A stretch of 39,089 nt of DNA from Pseudomonas sp. K2I15. GTDB lineage: Bacteria; Pseudomonadota; Gammaproteobacteria; Pseudomonadales; Pseudomonadaceae. The stretch lies in assembly GCF_002204795.1 (NCBI RefSeq), contig NZ_NIXO01000055.1, positions 1 to 39,089 of the forward strand, in the 5' to 3' direction. This document shows, piece after piece, positions 7,457-16,049 of this stretch; position 1 is the first letter of the stretch, and each line of letters begins with the position of its first letter. The notes under the pieces were generated by a model. It did no database searches, was not told the DNA's origin, and saw only the letters and a program-made list of their open reading frames with translations. A program made the position numbers and the translations under genes.

Positions 7457-8161
7457 TCACCACGGCAGGATGTGTGTGGGCTCGGTCTCCAAACTGTAGA
7501 AAAGCGACGGATCAGGGCGCGACGCGATGAGTTGGAATAGCCGCACGGCGGAGTCTTGTGCAGTCAGTTCAGCGCCTTGCACGCCTATCCCGGTACGCAG
7601 CCGGCCGGGATGAACGCTGTAGCTCAACAGGCGATCGCCCAACTCATCGGCAATACAGAGCGAGAGCATGTTGAGTGCCGATTTGGAGATTCGGTAGGTA
7701 TAGGAGCAACCTGCCTTGGAGACGTGTTCATCGGCATTTTGAGCGATCGAACCACGGCGTGAGGAGATGTTGACCACCGTCGCCAGGGAAAACGAAGCCG
7801 CCATCCGCCGGATGAGTTGCCCGGGGCCAATGCAATTCACTTCGAACGCTTTTCGTAACTCATCGGCGCTTTCATCAAACAACGAGTGCTGTTTGCTGCC
7901 GATGCCGGCGTTATTGATCAACAAATCAATCGTTGTGAGCGCTTTGCTCTGGAGGAAACGTTCAAACTCGGTGAGGTTGGCGTCCAGGTCTTCGGCGAGA
8001 TAATCCAGTGCAAATACCTCATCGGCCAGCCCGTCTTGTTTGAGCAACTGCAATTTCCCGGGGGACCTGCTGACAGCTATTACCTCGTAACCGCTGAGTT
8101 TTGCCTGGCGGCAAAGCGCGCTGCCATACCCGCCCGTTGCACCCGTGATGATTGCTCTCAT
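7457..8161 (-). CDS. Short-chain dehydrogenase/reductase
   Basis: This is a 234-residue Rossmann-fold oxidoreductase of the classical SDR type. The cofactor-binding glycine motif TGATGGYG is at residues 7-14, NNAGIG near residue 88, the catalytic Ser in VVNISSRRGS, and the Tyr-Lys pair in YRISK near residues 154-158, followed by VHPGR. Basic residues after the second strand (SRSPGK) suggest a preference for NADP(H). The gene stands alone and converges on the LysR gene with a 20-base gap. The physiological substrate cannot be told from the sequence. Confidence 0.9.
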   Translation of the reverse strand: MRAIITGATGGYGSALCRQAKLSGYEVIAVSRSPGKLQLLKQDGLADEVFALDYLAEDLDANLTEFERFLQSKALTTIDLLINNAGIGSKQHSLFDESADELRKAFEVNCIGPGQLIRRMAASFSLATVVNISSRRGSIAQNADEHVSKAGCSYTYRISKSALNMLSLCIADELGDRLLSYSVHPGRLRTGIGVQGAELTAQDSAVRLFQLIASRPDPSLFYSLETEPTHILPW

Positions 8162-8381
8162 GGGGTTCCTTGATCGTGGTTTCCTGGCGCTCGACTTTAG
8201 CGTTCGCAGGCAGCGCCTGTCATTGTCAAAATAGCGAACATGTTCTGCGCACTTTGATCATTAAGTTGTCACTTACGGTCATTGAGCGCTAGCCGGGGGA
8301 CTCTTAGTCTGTGGGACATAAACCGATGGGAGGCCGTTCGAGCTTTCCACGTCCCGTGATGATCCGTTGTGGAGCTGTACC

Positions 8382-10421
8382 ATGACCGCTGCTGCCTACC
8401 CGCACCTGCTGGCCCCGTTGGACCTGGGTTTTACCACCCTGCGTAACCGCACCCTGATGGGCTCGATGCACACCGGCCTTGAAGAGAAACCCGGCGGCTT
8501 CGAGCGCATGGCGGCTTACTTCGCCGAGCGTGCCCGTGGCGGCGTGGGCCTGATGGTCACCGGCGGTATCGGCCCGAATGATGAAGGCGGTGTGTATGGC
8601 GGTGCAGCCAAGCTGACCACCGACGAAGAAGCGCAAAAGCACAAGATCGTCACCCAGGCGGTGCACGAGGCGGGCGGCAAGATCTGCATGCAGATCCTCC
8701 ACGCTGGCCGTTATGCCTACAGCCCTAAACAGGTAGCGCCGAGCGCCATCCAGGCGCCGATCAACCCGTTCAAACCCAAAGAGCTGGACGAAGAGGGCAT
8801 CGAAAAGCAGATCAATGATTTCGTCACCTGTTCGTTGCTGGCCCAGGTCGCCGAGTACGACGGCGTGGAAATCATGGGGTCGGAAGGCTACTTCATTAAC
8901 CAGTTCCTCGCCGCCCACACCAACCACCGCACCGACCGTTGGGGTGGCAGCTATGAAAACCGCATGCGCCTGCCGGTGGAAATCGTGCGCCGGGTGCGCG
9001 AAGCGGTAGGCCCGAATTTCATCATCATCTTCCGCCTGTCGATGCTCGACCTGGTGGAAGGCGGCAGCTCCTGGGAAGAGATCGTGCAGTTGGCCAAGGC
9101 CATTGAGCAGGCTGGTGCGACGATCATCAACACCGGCATCGGCTGGCACGAAGCGCGTATTCCGACCATCGCCACGAAGGTGCCGCGTGGCGCATTCAGC
9201 AAGGTCACCGCGAAGTTGCGTGGTGCGGTGCGGATTCCGTTGATCACCACCAACCGGATCAACACCCCGGAAATCGCCGAGCAGATCCTGGCCGAAGGCG
9301 ACGCCGACATGGTTTCGATGGCTCGTCCATTCCTGGCCGACCCGGACTTCGTCAACAAGGCTGCCGAAGGCCGCGCCGATGAAATCAACACCTGCATCGG
9401 CTGCAACCAGGCCTGCCTGGACCACACCTTCGGCGGCAAGCTGACCACCTGCCTGGTCAACCCGCGTGCGTGCTACGAGACCGAGCTGAACTACCTGCCG
9501 GTCAAGCAGATCAAGAAAATCGCCGTGGTCGGTGCCGGCCCTGCGGGCCTGGCTGCCGCCACCGTTGCCGCCGAGCGCGGGCATCAAGTGACCCTGTTCG
9601 ATTCGGCCAGCGAGATCGGCGGCCAGTTCAACATCGCCAAGCGCGTGCCGGGCAAGGAAGAGTTTTTTGAAACCCTGCGCTACTTCAAGCGCAAGTTGCA
9701 GACCACCCACGTCGAGCTGTGCCTGAACACCCGGGTCGACGTTGAGCAACTGGTGGCGGGCGGTTATGACGAGATCATCCTGGCCACCGGTATTGCGCCG
9801 CGCACTCCGGCGATCCCTGGCGTGGAAAACGCCAAGGTGCTGAGCTACCTGGATGTGATCCTGGAGCGCAAGCCGGTGGGCCATCGCGTGGCGGTGATCG
9901 GTGCCGGCGGTATCGGTTTTGACGTGTCGGAATTCCTCGTGCACCAGGGCGTGTCCACCAGCCTGGACCGCGAGGCGTTCTGGAAAGAGTGGGGCATCGA
10001 CACCCACCTGGAAGCGCGCGGCGGCGTGGCCGGGATCAAGCCCGAGCGCCATGCGCCGGCACGTGAAGTGTTCCTGTTGCAGCGCAAGGCTTCCAAGGTT
10101 GGCGACGGCCTGGGCAAGACCACCGGCTGGATCCATCGCACCGGTCTTAAGAACAAGCAGGTGCAAATGCTCAACAGCGTCGAATACCTGAAGATCGACG
10201 ACGAAGGCCTGCATATCCGTATCGGCACCGAAGGTGAACCGCAGGTGCTGGCGGTGGACAATATCGTTATCTGCGCCGGCCAGGACCCGCTGCGCGAACT
10301 GCAGGACGGCCTGGTCGCAGCCGGGCAGAACGTGCACCTGATCGGCGGTGCGGATGTGGCCGCCGAGCTGGATGCCAAGCGCGCCATCAACCAGGGTTCG
10401 CGCCTGGCTGCCGAGCTGTAA
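8382..10421 (+). CDS. fadH: NADPH-dependent 2,4-dienoyl-CoA reductase
   Basis: This 679-residue enzyme matches E. coli FadH (about 672 residues) throughout. It reduces the conjugated double bonds of 2,4-dienoyl-CoA esters during beta-oxidation of polyunsaturated fatty acids. The N-terminal part is an old-yellow-enzyme TIM barrel binding FMN, with a catalytic-site HAGRYAY segment and MGSEGYFINQF. The [4Fe-4S] cysteines appear in CIGCNQACLD and a following CLVNPRAC. The C-terminal half carries the FAD-binding GAGPAGLAAA and NADPH-binding GAGGIGFD motifs. ATG 8382 aligns with the FadH start; a longer frame to 8367 adds only five residues. It ends at a strong terminator. Confidence 0.97.
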   Translation: MTAAAYPHLLAPLDLGFTTLRNRTLMGSMHTGLEEKPGGFERMAAYFAERARGGVGLMVTGGIGPNDEGGVYGGAAKLTTDEEAQKHKIVTQAVHEAGGKICMQILHAGRYAYSPKQVAPSAIQAPINPFKPKELDEEGIEKQINDFVTCSLLAQVAEYDGVEIMGSEGYFINQFLAAHTNHRTDRWGGSYENRMRLPVEIVRRVREAVGPNFIIIFRLSMLDLVEGGSSWEEIVQLAKAIEQAGATIINTGIGWHEARIPTIATKVPRGAFSKVTAKLRGAVRIPLITTNRINTPEIAEQILAEGDADMVSMARPFLADPDFVNKAAEGRADEINTCIGCNQACLDHTFGGKLTTCLVNPRACYETELNYLPVKQIKKIAVVGAGPAGLAAATVAAERGHQVTLFDSASEIGGQFNIAKRVPGKEEFFETLRYFKRKLQTTHVELCLNTRVDVEQLVAGGYDEIILATGIAPRTPAIPGVENAKVLSYLDVILERKPVGHRVAVIGAGGIGFDVSEFLVHQGVSTSLDREAFWKEWGIDTHLEARGGVAGIKPERHAPAREVFLLQRKASKVGDGLGKTTGWIHRTGLKNKQVQMLNSVEYLKIDDEGLHIRIGTEGEPQVLAVDNIVICAGQDPLRELQDGLVAAGQNVHLIGGADVAAELDAKRAINQGSRLAAEL

Positions 10422-10427
10422 ACACTC

Positions 10428-10460
10428 AAAAGGGGCGGTGGTAGACTACCGCCCCTTTTC
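10428..10460 (+). terminator. Strong Rho-independent terminator after fadH
   Basis: A perfect 12-bp stem (AAAAGGGGCGGT with ACCGCCCCTTTT) encloses an eight-base loop and gives a T run on the plus strand. Its A-rich left side makes it potentially bidirectional. It lies seven bases after the fadH stop. Confidence 0.9.
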
Positions 10461-10478
10461 TTTCGCAGAACCGCCCTC

Positions 10479-11378
10479 ATGGGTCCTTTCGACTGGCTTC
10501 CCCACGCGCCCCTTGAACCCCTGAAGCTGGACTGGATGGGGTCGGTGGAAGTTGCGGTGCTGCGCCTGGACCGCATCGACCCGCTGATCAGCGGCAACAA
10601 ATGGTTCAAGCTCACCGAACACCTGGCGCAAGGCCGGGCGGCGGGTGCCAGTGGGATCATCAGCCTGGGCGGGGCTTACTCCAATCATCTGCATGCACTG
10701 GCGGCTGCCGGGAAACGCTTCGGTTTCCCGACCGTTGGCCTGCTGCGTGGCCATCCGCAAGACACTCCCACGGTTCTCGACCTCAAAGCGTTCGGCATGC
10801 AGCTGCATTGGCTGGGTTATGGCGGCTATCGCGCGCGCAACGAGCCAGACTTCTGGTTGCCTTGGCGCGAGCAATATCCGCACCTGCATCCGGTGCCTGA
10901 AGGCGGCGGTGGCTTGGCCGGTGCGTTGGGTTGCGGGGTGTTGGTGAGTCAGGCGCAGGCGCAGTTAAATGGCCTGGGTTGGGCGGACTATGATGGTTGG
11001 TGGCTGGCGGCGGGCACCGGCACCACGCTGGCGGGGTTGGTGCTGGCCGAGGCGGGTGCGCATCCGGTGTATGGCGCGCTGGCGGTGCCTGATGACCATG
11101 GGGTGGCGCAGCAGGTACAGGCGCTGGTGCAGGAGGGTTATGAATTGCTGGAGGCCAGCCGGGGCGGCTTTGCCAAGGTCGATCCGCAGTTGCTGGCATT
11201 TATCGACGCCACCGAGCAAGCCTGTGGCGTGCCGCTGGAGCCGCTGTACACCGGCAAGGCGCTATTGGCGTTGAAGCAGCAGATTGAAGCCGGCCGCTTC
11301 GCCCCCGGTACTCGCCTGATCTTCGTCCACACCGGCGGCCTGCAAGGCCGCCGGGGTTTCCCTGTTGCGCGCGGTTAA
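10479..11378 (+). CDS. PLP-dependent D-cysteine desulfhydrase / ACC deaminase family protein
   Basis: This 299-residue cytosolic enzyme belongs to the tryptophan-synthase-beta fold type II group. The PLP lysine is expected in SGNKWFKL (Lys41), followed by the phosphate and substrate loop GGAYSNHLHALA. A Gly-rich run (EGGGGLAG) and GTGTTLAGLVLAEA lie further on. The length is slightly short of typical ACC deaminase or D-cysteine desulfhydrase (about 330), which is common for this Pseudomonas subgroup. Likely reactions are release of H2S, ammonia and pyruvate from D-cysteine, or deamination of a related amino acid. True ACC deaminase activity should not be assumed. It sits alone between the fadH terminator and a palindromic repeat that begins directly after its stop codon. 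Confidence 0.85.
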   Translation: MGPFDWLPHAPLEPLKLDWMGSVEVAVLRLDRIDPLISGNKWFKLTEHLAQGRAAGASGIISLGGAYSNHLHALAAAGKRFGFPTVGLLRGHPQDTPTVLDLKAFGMQLHWLGYGGYRARNEPDFWLPWREQYPHLHPVPEGGGGLAGALGCGVLVSQAQAQLNGLGWADYDGWWLAAGTGTTLAGLVLAEAGAHPVYGALAVPDDHGVAQQVQALVQEGYELLEASRGGFAKVDPQLLAFIDATEQACGVPLEPLYTGKALLALKQQIEAGRFAPGTRLIFVHTGGLQGRRGFPVARG

Positions 11379-11485
11379 TGTGGGAGCTGTCGAGCTTTAG
11401 CGAGGCTGCGATGCAGGCGCTGCGGTCGGGCAAGTACAGCGCGGTGATCCCATCGCAGCCTCGCCAGGGCTCGACAGCTCCCACA
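11379..11485. repeat. REPIN-like palindrome, distinct sequence class
   Basis: It begins with TGTGGGAGCTGTCGAGC immediately after the stop of the desulfhydrase gene and ends with GCTCGACAGCTCCCACA. Inner arms GCGAGGCTGCGATG and CATCGCAGCCTCGC also pair. Its outer sequence differs from the TGTAGGAGCGAGCTTGCTCG-type copies elsewhere in the window, so at least two palindrome families are present. Confidence 0.85.
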
Positions 11486-11499
11486 TTCAGTCGATGGGT

Positions 11500-12060
11500 T
11501 TACCGACTGCTCTCTCTTTTTCCGGGCATCATTCGCAGCGCCGTGTTGTCGCGCAGGATGTAATGGTGAATGATCGCGGCCAACGCGTGCAGCCCGATCA
11601 GCCAGTAACCGACCTTGCCGAACAGCACGTGCCAGCTTTCAATCTCCTTGGCCAATGCCTTGTTTTCGGCAATCAGTGGCGGCAACTCAATGCCGTAGAA
11701 CATCACCGAATGTCCCTCGGCACTGACGATCAGCCAGCCGGCGATGGGCATGCCGATCATCAAGGCATACAGCGCCATGTGCATGAGGGTGGCGAGGAGG
11801 GTTTGCCATTGCGGCGGCACCGGTACGATCTTCGGCGCCACGCCCAGGCTGCGGGCGAACAACCGTAGCCACACCAGCACAAACACGGTCAGGCCGAACA
11901 TGTAGTGCATTTCCACGATCAACGTGCGTCCGCCACTGCCTTTGGGAAACTGCCCGCGTAACTCAATGCAGGCGTAAACCACCGCCAGCAGCACCACCAT
12001 CAGCCAGTGCAACGCAATCGACATGGTGCTGTAACGCGTATCGGAATTTTTCCAGGGCAT
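11500..12060 (-). CDS. Cytochrome b561
   Basis: This 186-residue inner-membrane protein has four predicted transmembrane helices and the heme-ligand histidines typical of bacterial b561 (ALHW, EMHYMFG, WHVLFGKVGYW and HALAAIIHHYI). It shuttles electrons between quinol and an acceptor; E. coli CybB oxidises ubiquinol with superoxide. The start MPWKNSDTRYS at 12060 is preferred because GAGGA lies eight bases upstream; a GTG at 12075 would add five residues. It is a single gene between a palindromic repeat and the phn cluster. A second b561 in the window (27645) is the partner of a peroxidase and is only distantly similar. Confidence 0.92.
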   Translation of the reverse strand: MPWKNSDTRYSTMSIALHWLMVVLLAVVYACIELRGQFPKGSGGRTLIVEMHYMFGLTVFVLVWLRLFARSLGVAPKIVPVPPQWQTLLATLMHMALYALMIGMPIAGWLIVSAEGHSVMFYGIELPPLIAENKALAKEIESWHVLFGKVGYWLIGLHALAAIIHHYILRDNTALRMMPGKRESSR

Positions 12061-12183
12061 CGCTTTCTTCCTCACTCATCAGGGCAAACCTCCGTTCTTT
12101 CGCGACGGAGTCCTTTCAATGTAAGCCTGTTTTACGAGGTTTGCCCGTGAGAGGAGGATGAAGAAGCGATCTTTTGACGCCGA

Positions 12184-13011
12184 TCAGTTGCCCTGCGGCA
12201 TTTCACCCCGTGCCAGCCGCTGGTTGATGTCGGCGATAACCGCCGGCAGGTCGGTGATGGTGTCGATCATGTAATGCGGGCGCGAGCCTTCGAACATGGC
12301 CTGGATGCGCGTGCGTTCGCTGGCGAGCGTGGCGGCGTCCAGGGCGCGAAACTGCTCGTAGGTCAGGCCCAGGGCGTTGCCCGAACAGGTCAGCGCCACG
12401 GTCCACATCCCGGCGCGACGGCCTTCCAGGATGCCCGGCGCCGTGTCGTCGATCTTCACGCAGGCCGCCACATCGTCAATTCCCAGGGCGATCACGTTGG
12501 CCAGGGCCTGGGCCGGCCATGGGCGGCCGTTGGGTACTTCGTCGGTGGCGACCACGTGGTCGGCGATGTAGCCATTGGTAGCGGCCAGTTCGACGACCTT
12601 GTCCATCACCTGCTTGGGGTAGCCGGAGCACGAGCCGATCTTGATCCCTTGCTTGCGCAGGTTGGCGATGGTGTCCAGGGCGCCGGGAATCAGTGCCGAA
12701 TGCTCGGCGATTTTCTCGATCTGCAGCGGCATGAAACGCTGATAGATGGCGGTGACGTCATCGTCGCTAGGCGTGCGGCCAAAGGCCTTGTGGTAACGTT
12801 CGGCCACCTGCGGCTGGTCGCACAGGGTGCGGATGTGGTCCCACTTGCCCATGCCCATCGGGCCACGGGCTTCTTCGATGGAGACCTGCATGTCGAATTC
12901 GGCGAAGGCTTCGACAAAAATCTGCGTCGGTGCGAACGAGCCGAAATCGACCACGGTGCCGGCCCAGTCGAGGATCGCGGCTTGAAGCTTTGTAGGGTTT
13001 GCGTAGTTCAT
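12184..13011 (-). CDS. phnX: Phosphonoacetaldehyde hydrolase
   Basis: This 275-residue HAD-superfamily enzyme cleaves the C-P bond of phosphonoacetaldehyde to give acetaldehyde and phosphate. The nucleophile is Asp15 in ILDWAGTVVD. The Schiff-base lysine expected for this family is Lys56 in MGMGKWDHI. GSCSGYPKQVMD and KIDDTAPGILEGRRAGMW are the later HAD motifs. It lies downstream of phnW on the same strand, but the two are separated by a REPIN of about 100 bp. Together they form the two-step pathway for 2-aminoethylphosphonate as a phosphorus, nitrogen and carbon source. Confidence 0.97.
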   Translation of the reverse strand: MNYANPTKLQAAILDWAGTVVDFGSFAPTQIFVEAFAEFDMQVSIEEARGPMGMGKWDHIRTLCDQPQVAERYHKAFGRTPSDDDVTAIYQRFMPLQIEKIAEHSALIPGALDTIANLRKQGIKIGSCSGYPKQVMDKVVELAATNGYIADHVVATDEVPNGRPWPAQALANVIALGIDDVAACVKIDDTAPGILEGRRAGMWTVALTCSGNALGLTYEQFRALDAATLASERTRIQAMFEGSRPHYMIDTITDLPAVIADINQRLARGEMPQGN

Positions 13012-13040
13012 GGTTCAGATCCTGTTTAAAAAGGGATTCA

Positions 13041-13140
13041 TGTAGGAGCGAGCTTGCTCGCGAAGGTCGTTGACGATGACGCTGGCATGCGGAATTAACG
13101 CGGCGCCCTCAGGTTTTTCGCGAGCAAGCTCGCTCCTACA
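13041..13140. repeat. REPIN between phnW and phnX
   Basis: It starts with TGTAGGAGCGAGCTTGCTCG and ends with the exact reverse complement, CGAGCAAGCTCGCTCCTACA. The spacer carries the common GGTCGTTGACGATGACGCTGG and CCCTCAGGTTTTT blocks. It occupies nearly the whole gap between two genes expected to be cotranscribed. Confidence 0.92.
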
Positions 13141-13154
13141 GGGGCAATTCAGTC

Positions 13155-14264
13155 TTATATTTCGAGCACGTTCATTTCTTGCAGCACCTCGGCCACCGCC
13201 GCGACCGCCGCTTGCATGTCGGCCTGGCTCACATGGCCGATGCAGCCCACGCGGAAGGTCTCCACCTGGGTCAATTTGCCGGGATAAAGGATGAAACCCT
13301 TGGCCTTGACCCGCTCGTAGAACGCCTTGAACTGGTAGCGCGGGTCTTTTGGTGCGTGGAAGGTGACGATGATCGGTGCCTGGATCGCGGCAGGCAGGAA
13401 GCTGCGCAGGCCCAGTTCGGCCATGCCGTCCAGCAGCGCCTGGCAGTTGTCGGCGTAGCGCCGGTGCCGGGCGGGCAGGCCGCCTTCTTCGTGGTATTGC
13501 AGCAGGGCTTCGTGCAATGCGGCGACCACGTGGGTGGGCGGGGTGAAGCGCCATTGGCCGGTCTTGGCCATGTAGCTGTGCTGGTCGAACAGGTCCATCG
13601 CCAGGGAATGGCAGTTGCCTTGGGCAGCGGCCAGGGCCTGCTTTTCGGCGAACACAAACCCCATGCCTGGCACGCCTTCCAGGCACTTGCCGGAGGCGGC
13701 GATCAGCGCGTCGAACGGCACTTCACGGGCGTCGATCGGCAGCGCGCCGAAGGAACTCATGGCGTCGATGATCAGGCGTTTGCCGTGGCGGGCGATGACC
13801 TGGGCGATCTCTGGCAGCGGGTTAAGAATCCCGGTGCTGGTTTCGCAATGGATCAGCGCGACGTGGGTGATGCCCTGGTCGGCGTGCAACAGGCGGTCGA
13901 CGTCGGCGGCGGTGGTGGGTTCGTCTTCGGCGGTTTCAAAGGTGCTGAACGGGCGGCCGAGCACTTCGCAAATCTTCGCCAGGCGCTTGCCGTAGGCACC
14001 GTTGATCAGCACCAGCACCTTGCCGTCCCGTGGCACGAGGGTGCCGATGGCCGCTTCCACGGCGAACGTGCCGCTGCCTTGCAACGGCACGCAATCATGG
14101 CTGGTGGTGCCATTGACGATCACCAACAGTTGTTTGCAGAGGCTGGCGGTGAGTTGATTGAAGCGGTCATCCCATGAACCCCAGTCGACCATCATGGCCT
14201 GGCGGGTGCGGGCTGAGGTGGTCAAGGGCCCGGGGGTCAGCAGGATCGGCGCGGCAGTGCTCAT
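13155..14264 (-). CDS. phnW: 2-aminoethylphosphonate--pyruvate transaminase
   Basis: This 369-residue class V PLP aminotransferase converts 2-aminoethylphosphonate and pyruvate into phosphonoacetaldehyde and alanine. It starts with LLTPGPLTTS, typical of the family. It has the Gly-rich PLP region QGSGTFAVEAAIGT, the cofactor Asp in LIIDAMSSFGALP, and the Schiff-base lysine near residue 194 in SGKCLEGVPG. ATG 14264 is chosen because GAGG lies eight bases upstream and the N-terminus fits; an upstream frame to 14285 adds seven residues. It is divergent from the LysR gene at 14377, its probable activator. Confidence 0.97.
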   Translation of the reverse strand: MSTAAPILLTPGPLTTSARTRQAMMVDWGSWDDRFNQLTASLCKQLLVIVNGTTSHDCVPLQGSGTFAVEAAIGTLVPRDGKVLVLINGAYGKRLAKICEVLGRPFSTFETAEDEPTTAADVDRLLHADQGITHVALIHCETSTGILNPLPEIAQVIARHGKRLIIDAMSSFGALPIDAREVPFDALIAASGKCLEGVPGMGFVFAEKQALAAAQGNCHSLAMDLFDQHSYMAKTGQWRFTPPTHVVAALHEALLQYHEEGGLPARHRRYADNCQALLDGMAELGLRSFLPAAIQAPIIVTFHAPKDPRYQFKAFYERVKAKGFILYPGKLTQVETFRVGCIGHVSQADMQAAVAAVAEVLQEMNVLEI

Positions 14265-14353
14265 TCTTGTGTCCTCGCAAAACAATGGGATGAAGTTACG
14301 GCGCCTAAATTGCAGTTTGGCTTGTCATCAATCAAATTGTTTGTTGTTATGCG

Positions 14354-14376
14354 AGCTATCAGTGAGGCCGATAGCT
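14354..14376 (+). promoter_or_regulatory. Inverted repeat immediately before the LysR start codon
   Basis: AGCTATC (14354-14360) and GATAGCT (14370-14376) are perfect inverted arms. They flank nine bases that hold the purine-rich GTGAGG, the likely ribosome-binding site. The right arm ends exactly at the ATG (14377). It could be an autoregulatory operator or an RNA hairpin that holds the ribosome site in its loop. Confidence 0.55.
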
Positions 14377-15237
14377 ATGAACCTGTTTCAACTGCGTGCG
14401 TTTGATGCCGTGGCCCGCGAGGGCAGTTTTACCCGGGCGGCCGAGCGGCTGTTCATCAGCCAGCCGGCGGTGACCGGGCATATCAAGGCGCTGGAGGAGC
14501 ACTACCAGATTGCGCTGCTGCGGCGTACCGCGCGGCGGGTGGAGTTGACCGAGGAGGGCACCAAGCTCGCGGCGATCACCCGGGCCATCTTCGGCCTGGT
14601 GGAAGAGGCGCAAACCCTGCTGGAGGCCAACCGGCAACTGCTTACCGGGCGCCTGGAAGTAGCAGCGGACGGGCCGCATATGGTCATGCCGATGCTGGCC
14701 AGCCTGCGGGCGCGGTATCCGGGGATTACCGTCAATTTGCGCCTGGGCAACGCTCAGGAAACCCTCGCGGCGCTGTTGTCTGAGCGTGCCGATGTAGCGG
14801 TGCTGACGGAGGTAGAACCGCGCAAGGGCCTGCACTTGCAGCCGTTGATCGAGTCGCGGATTTGCGCGTTGGTGCCTGCCGGTCATCCGTGGTTGGCACA
14901 GCCTGCGGGGATTCGGCTGGAGCAGTTGGATCAAGTGATCATGGTGCTGCGTGAGCCCAGCTCGATCACCCGGCGCACCTTTGACGACGCTTGCGCCCTG
15001 GCCGGGGTGCAGCCCAAGGTGTTGCTGGAGCTGGACAGCCGTGAGGCGGTGACGGAAGCAGTGGCGGCTGACTTGGGGGTTGGGGTGGTGTCGTCGATGG
15101 AGGTCAGCCGGGATCCGCGGGTGCATGCGATTCCGATCCAGGGGGATGGGTTGGTCAATCGGCATGTGATCGGGTGCATGGCGCGGCGGCGGGAATTGCG
15201 CCTGATTCAGGCGTTTTTCGAGTTGGCGCCGCGCTGA
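14377..15237 (+). CDS. LysR-family regulator of 2-aminoethylphosphonate use (predicted)
   Basis: This 286-residue protein has an N-terminal LysR helix-turn-helix (MNLFQLRAFDAVAREGSFTR, recognition helix around SQPAVTGHIKALEE) and a C-terminal periplasmic-binding-like effector domain. The ATG at 14377 gives the canonical LysR start; the much longer frame to 14158 runs antisense through phnW and is not credible. Divergent placement beside phnW, with only 112 bases between starts, is the standard arrangement for the LysR activator of phnWX. The ligand is unproven; 2-aminoethylphosphonate is likely. Confidence 0.9.
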   Translation: MNLFQLRAFDAVAREGSFTRAAERLFISQPAVTGHIKALEEHYQIALLRRTARRVELTEEGTKLAAITRAIFGLVEEAQTLLEANRQLLTGRLEVAADGPHMVMPMLASLRARYPGITVNLRLGNAQETLAALLSERADVAVLTEVEPRKGLHLQPLIESRICALVPAGHPWLAQPAGIRLEQLDQVIMVLREPSSITRRTFDDACALAGVQPKVLLELDSREAVTEAVAADLGVGVVSSMEVSRDPRVHAIPIQGDGLVNRHVIGCMARRRELRLIQAFFELAPR

Positions 15238-15329
15238 AGGCTTTGCTGAGAGTGTTCCGCGCTATAAACTCTGCCCCCAAAGCGCCGGCCAGTAGACGTC
15301 TCGGCGCGATGGACATAAGAGAGTGAGTC

Positions 15330-16037
15330 ATGGGCGCACAGTGGAAAGTCAAACATAAAGAAGCGGCATCCAATGCCAAGGGCAAGATCTTCGGCAAGCT
15401 GGTGAAAGAGATCACCATTGCCGCCCGCAACGGTGCCGATACCTCCACCAACGCACATTTGCGCCTGGTGGTGGAGCAGGCCAAAAAGGCCTCGATGCCC
15501 AAGGAAACCCTGGAGCGCGCGATCAAGAAAGGCGCCGGTCTGCTCGGTGAAACCGTGCAATACCACCGTGTGACCTACGAAGGTTTTGCCCCGCACCAGG
15601 TGCCGCTGATCGTTGAATGCGTGACCGACAACATCAACCGTACCGTGGCGGAAATCCGCGTGGCGTTCCGCAAGGGCCAACTCGGTGCTTCCGGCTCCGT
15701 GGCCTGGGACTTCAACCATGTGGGCCTGATCGAAGCCTCGCCGGACAGCCCGGACGCCGATCCTGAAATGGCTGCGATTGAAGCCGGTGCCCAGGATTTC
15801 GAAGAGGGCGAGGAAGAGGGCAGCACCCTGTTCATCACCGAAACCACCGACCTGGACGCCGTGCAGAAGGCTTTGCCGGAGCAGGGGTTCACCGTGTTGT
15901 CGGCCAAGCTGGGCTATATCGCGAAGAACCCGGTGAGCGGTTTGAGCGATGAGCAAATGGCCGAAGTCGAAGCCTTCCTGGAAGGTTTGGACAACCACGA
16001 TGATGTGCAGGACATGTTTGTCGGGTTGGCGGGCTGA
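15330..16037 (+). CDS. YebC/PmpR family protein (YeeN-like paralogue)
   Basis: This is a 235-residue protein of the YebC family. It starts MGAQWKVKHKEAASNAKGKI and keeps the family core NRTVAEIRVAFRK, GASGSVAWDF and the C-terminal DDVQDMFVGL. The shortened N-terminus (WKVKHKEAAS in place of WANIKHRK) resembles the second paralogue, E. coli YeeN, more than YebC proper, which normally sits next to ruvC. Family members have been described both as DNA-binding regulators (PmpR) and, more recently, as ribosome-associated factors easing proline-rich translation. The role of this paralogue is open. It is monocistronic and ends just before a REPIN. Confidence 0.9.
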   Translation: MGAQWKVKHKEAASNAKGKIFGKLVKEITIAARNGADTSTNAHLRLVVEQAKKASMPKETLERAIKKGAGLLGETVQYHRVTYEGFAPHQVPLIVECVTDNINRTVAEIRVAFRKGQLGASGSVAWDFNHVGLIEASPDSPDADPEMAAIEAGAQDFEEGEEEGSTLFITETTDLDAVQKALPEQGFTVLSAKLGYIAKNPVSGLSDEQMAEVEAFLEGLDNHDDVQDMFVGLAG

Positions 16038-16049
16038 TTAATTATCCAC

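Noticed and set aside
8236..8245. GAACATGTTC, a perfect 10-bp palindrome upstream of the short-chain dehydrogenase gene
   Set aside because: Short palindromes of this size occur by chance and it matches neither the Pseudomonas LexA box nor another operator I can name.
8304..10337. 677-residue minus-strand frame antisense to fadH
   Set aside because: A long shadow frame caused by high GC in codon position three. The His/Gln/Asp-rich translation has no domain pattern, while the plus strand is clearly FadH.
8382..10421. Trimethylamine dehydrogenase as an alternative for the FadH homologue, which would fit a trimethylamine-releasing locus
   Set aside because: The sequence follows E. coli FadH closely through both halves, and the gene is separated from the lyase locus by an unrelated dehydrogenase gene.
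10479..11378. Calling the PLP enzyme a true ACC deaminase
   Set aside because: Fold and lysine motif are shared with D-cysteine desulfhydrases and the protein is about 30 residues shorter than proven ACC deaminases; the substrate cannot be decided from sequence.
12015..12075. GTG start at 12075 for the cytochrome b561 gene
   Set aside because: The ATG at 12060 has a better-spaced GAGGA site and gives the usual N-terminus.
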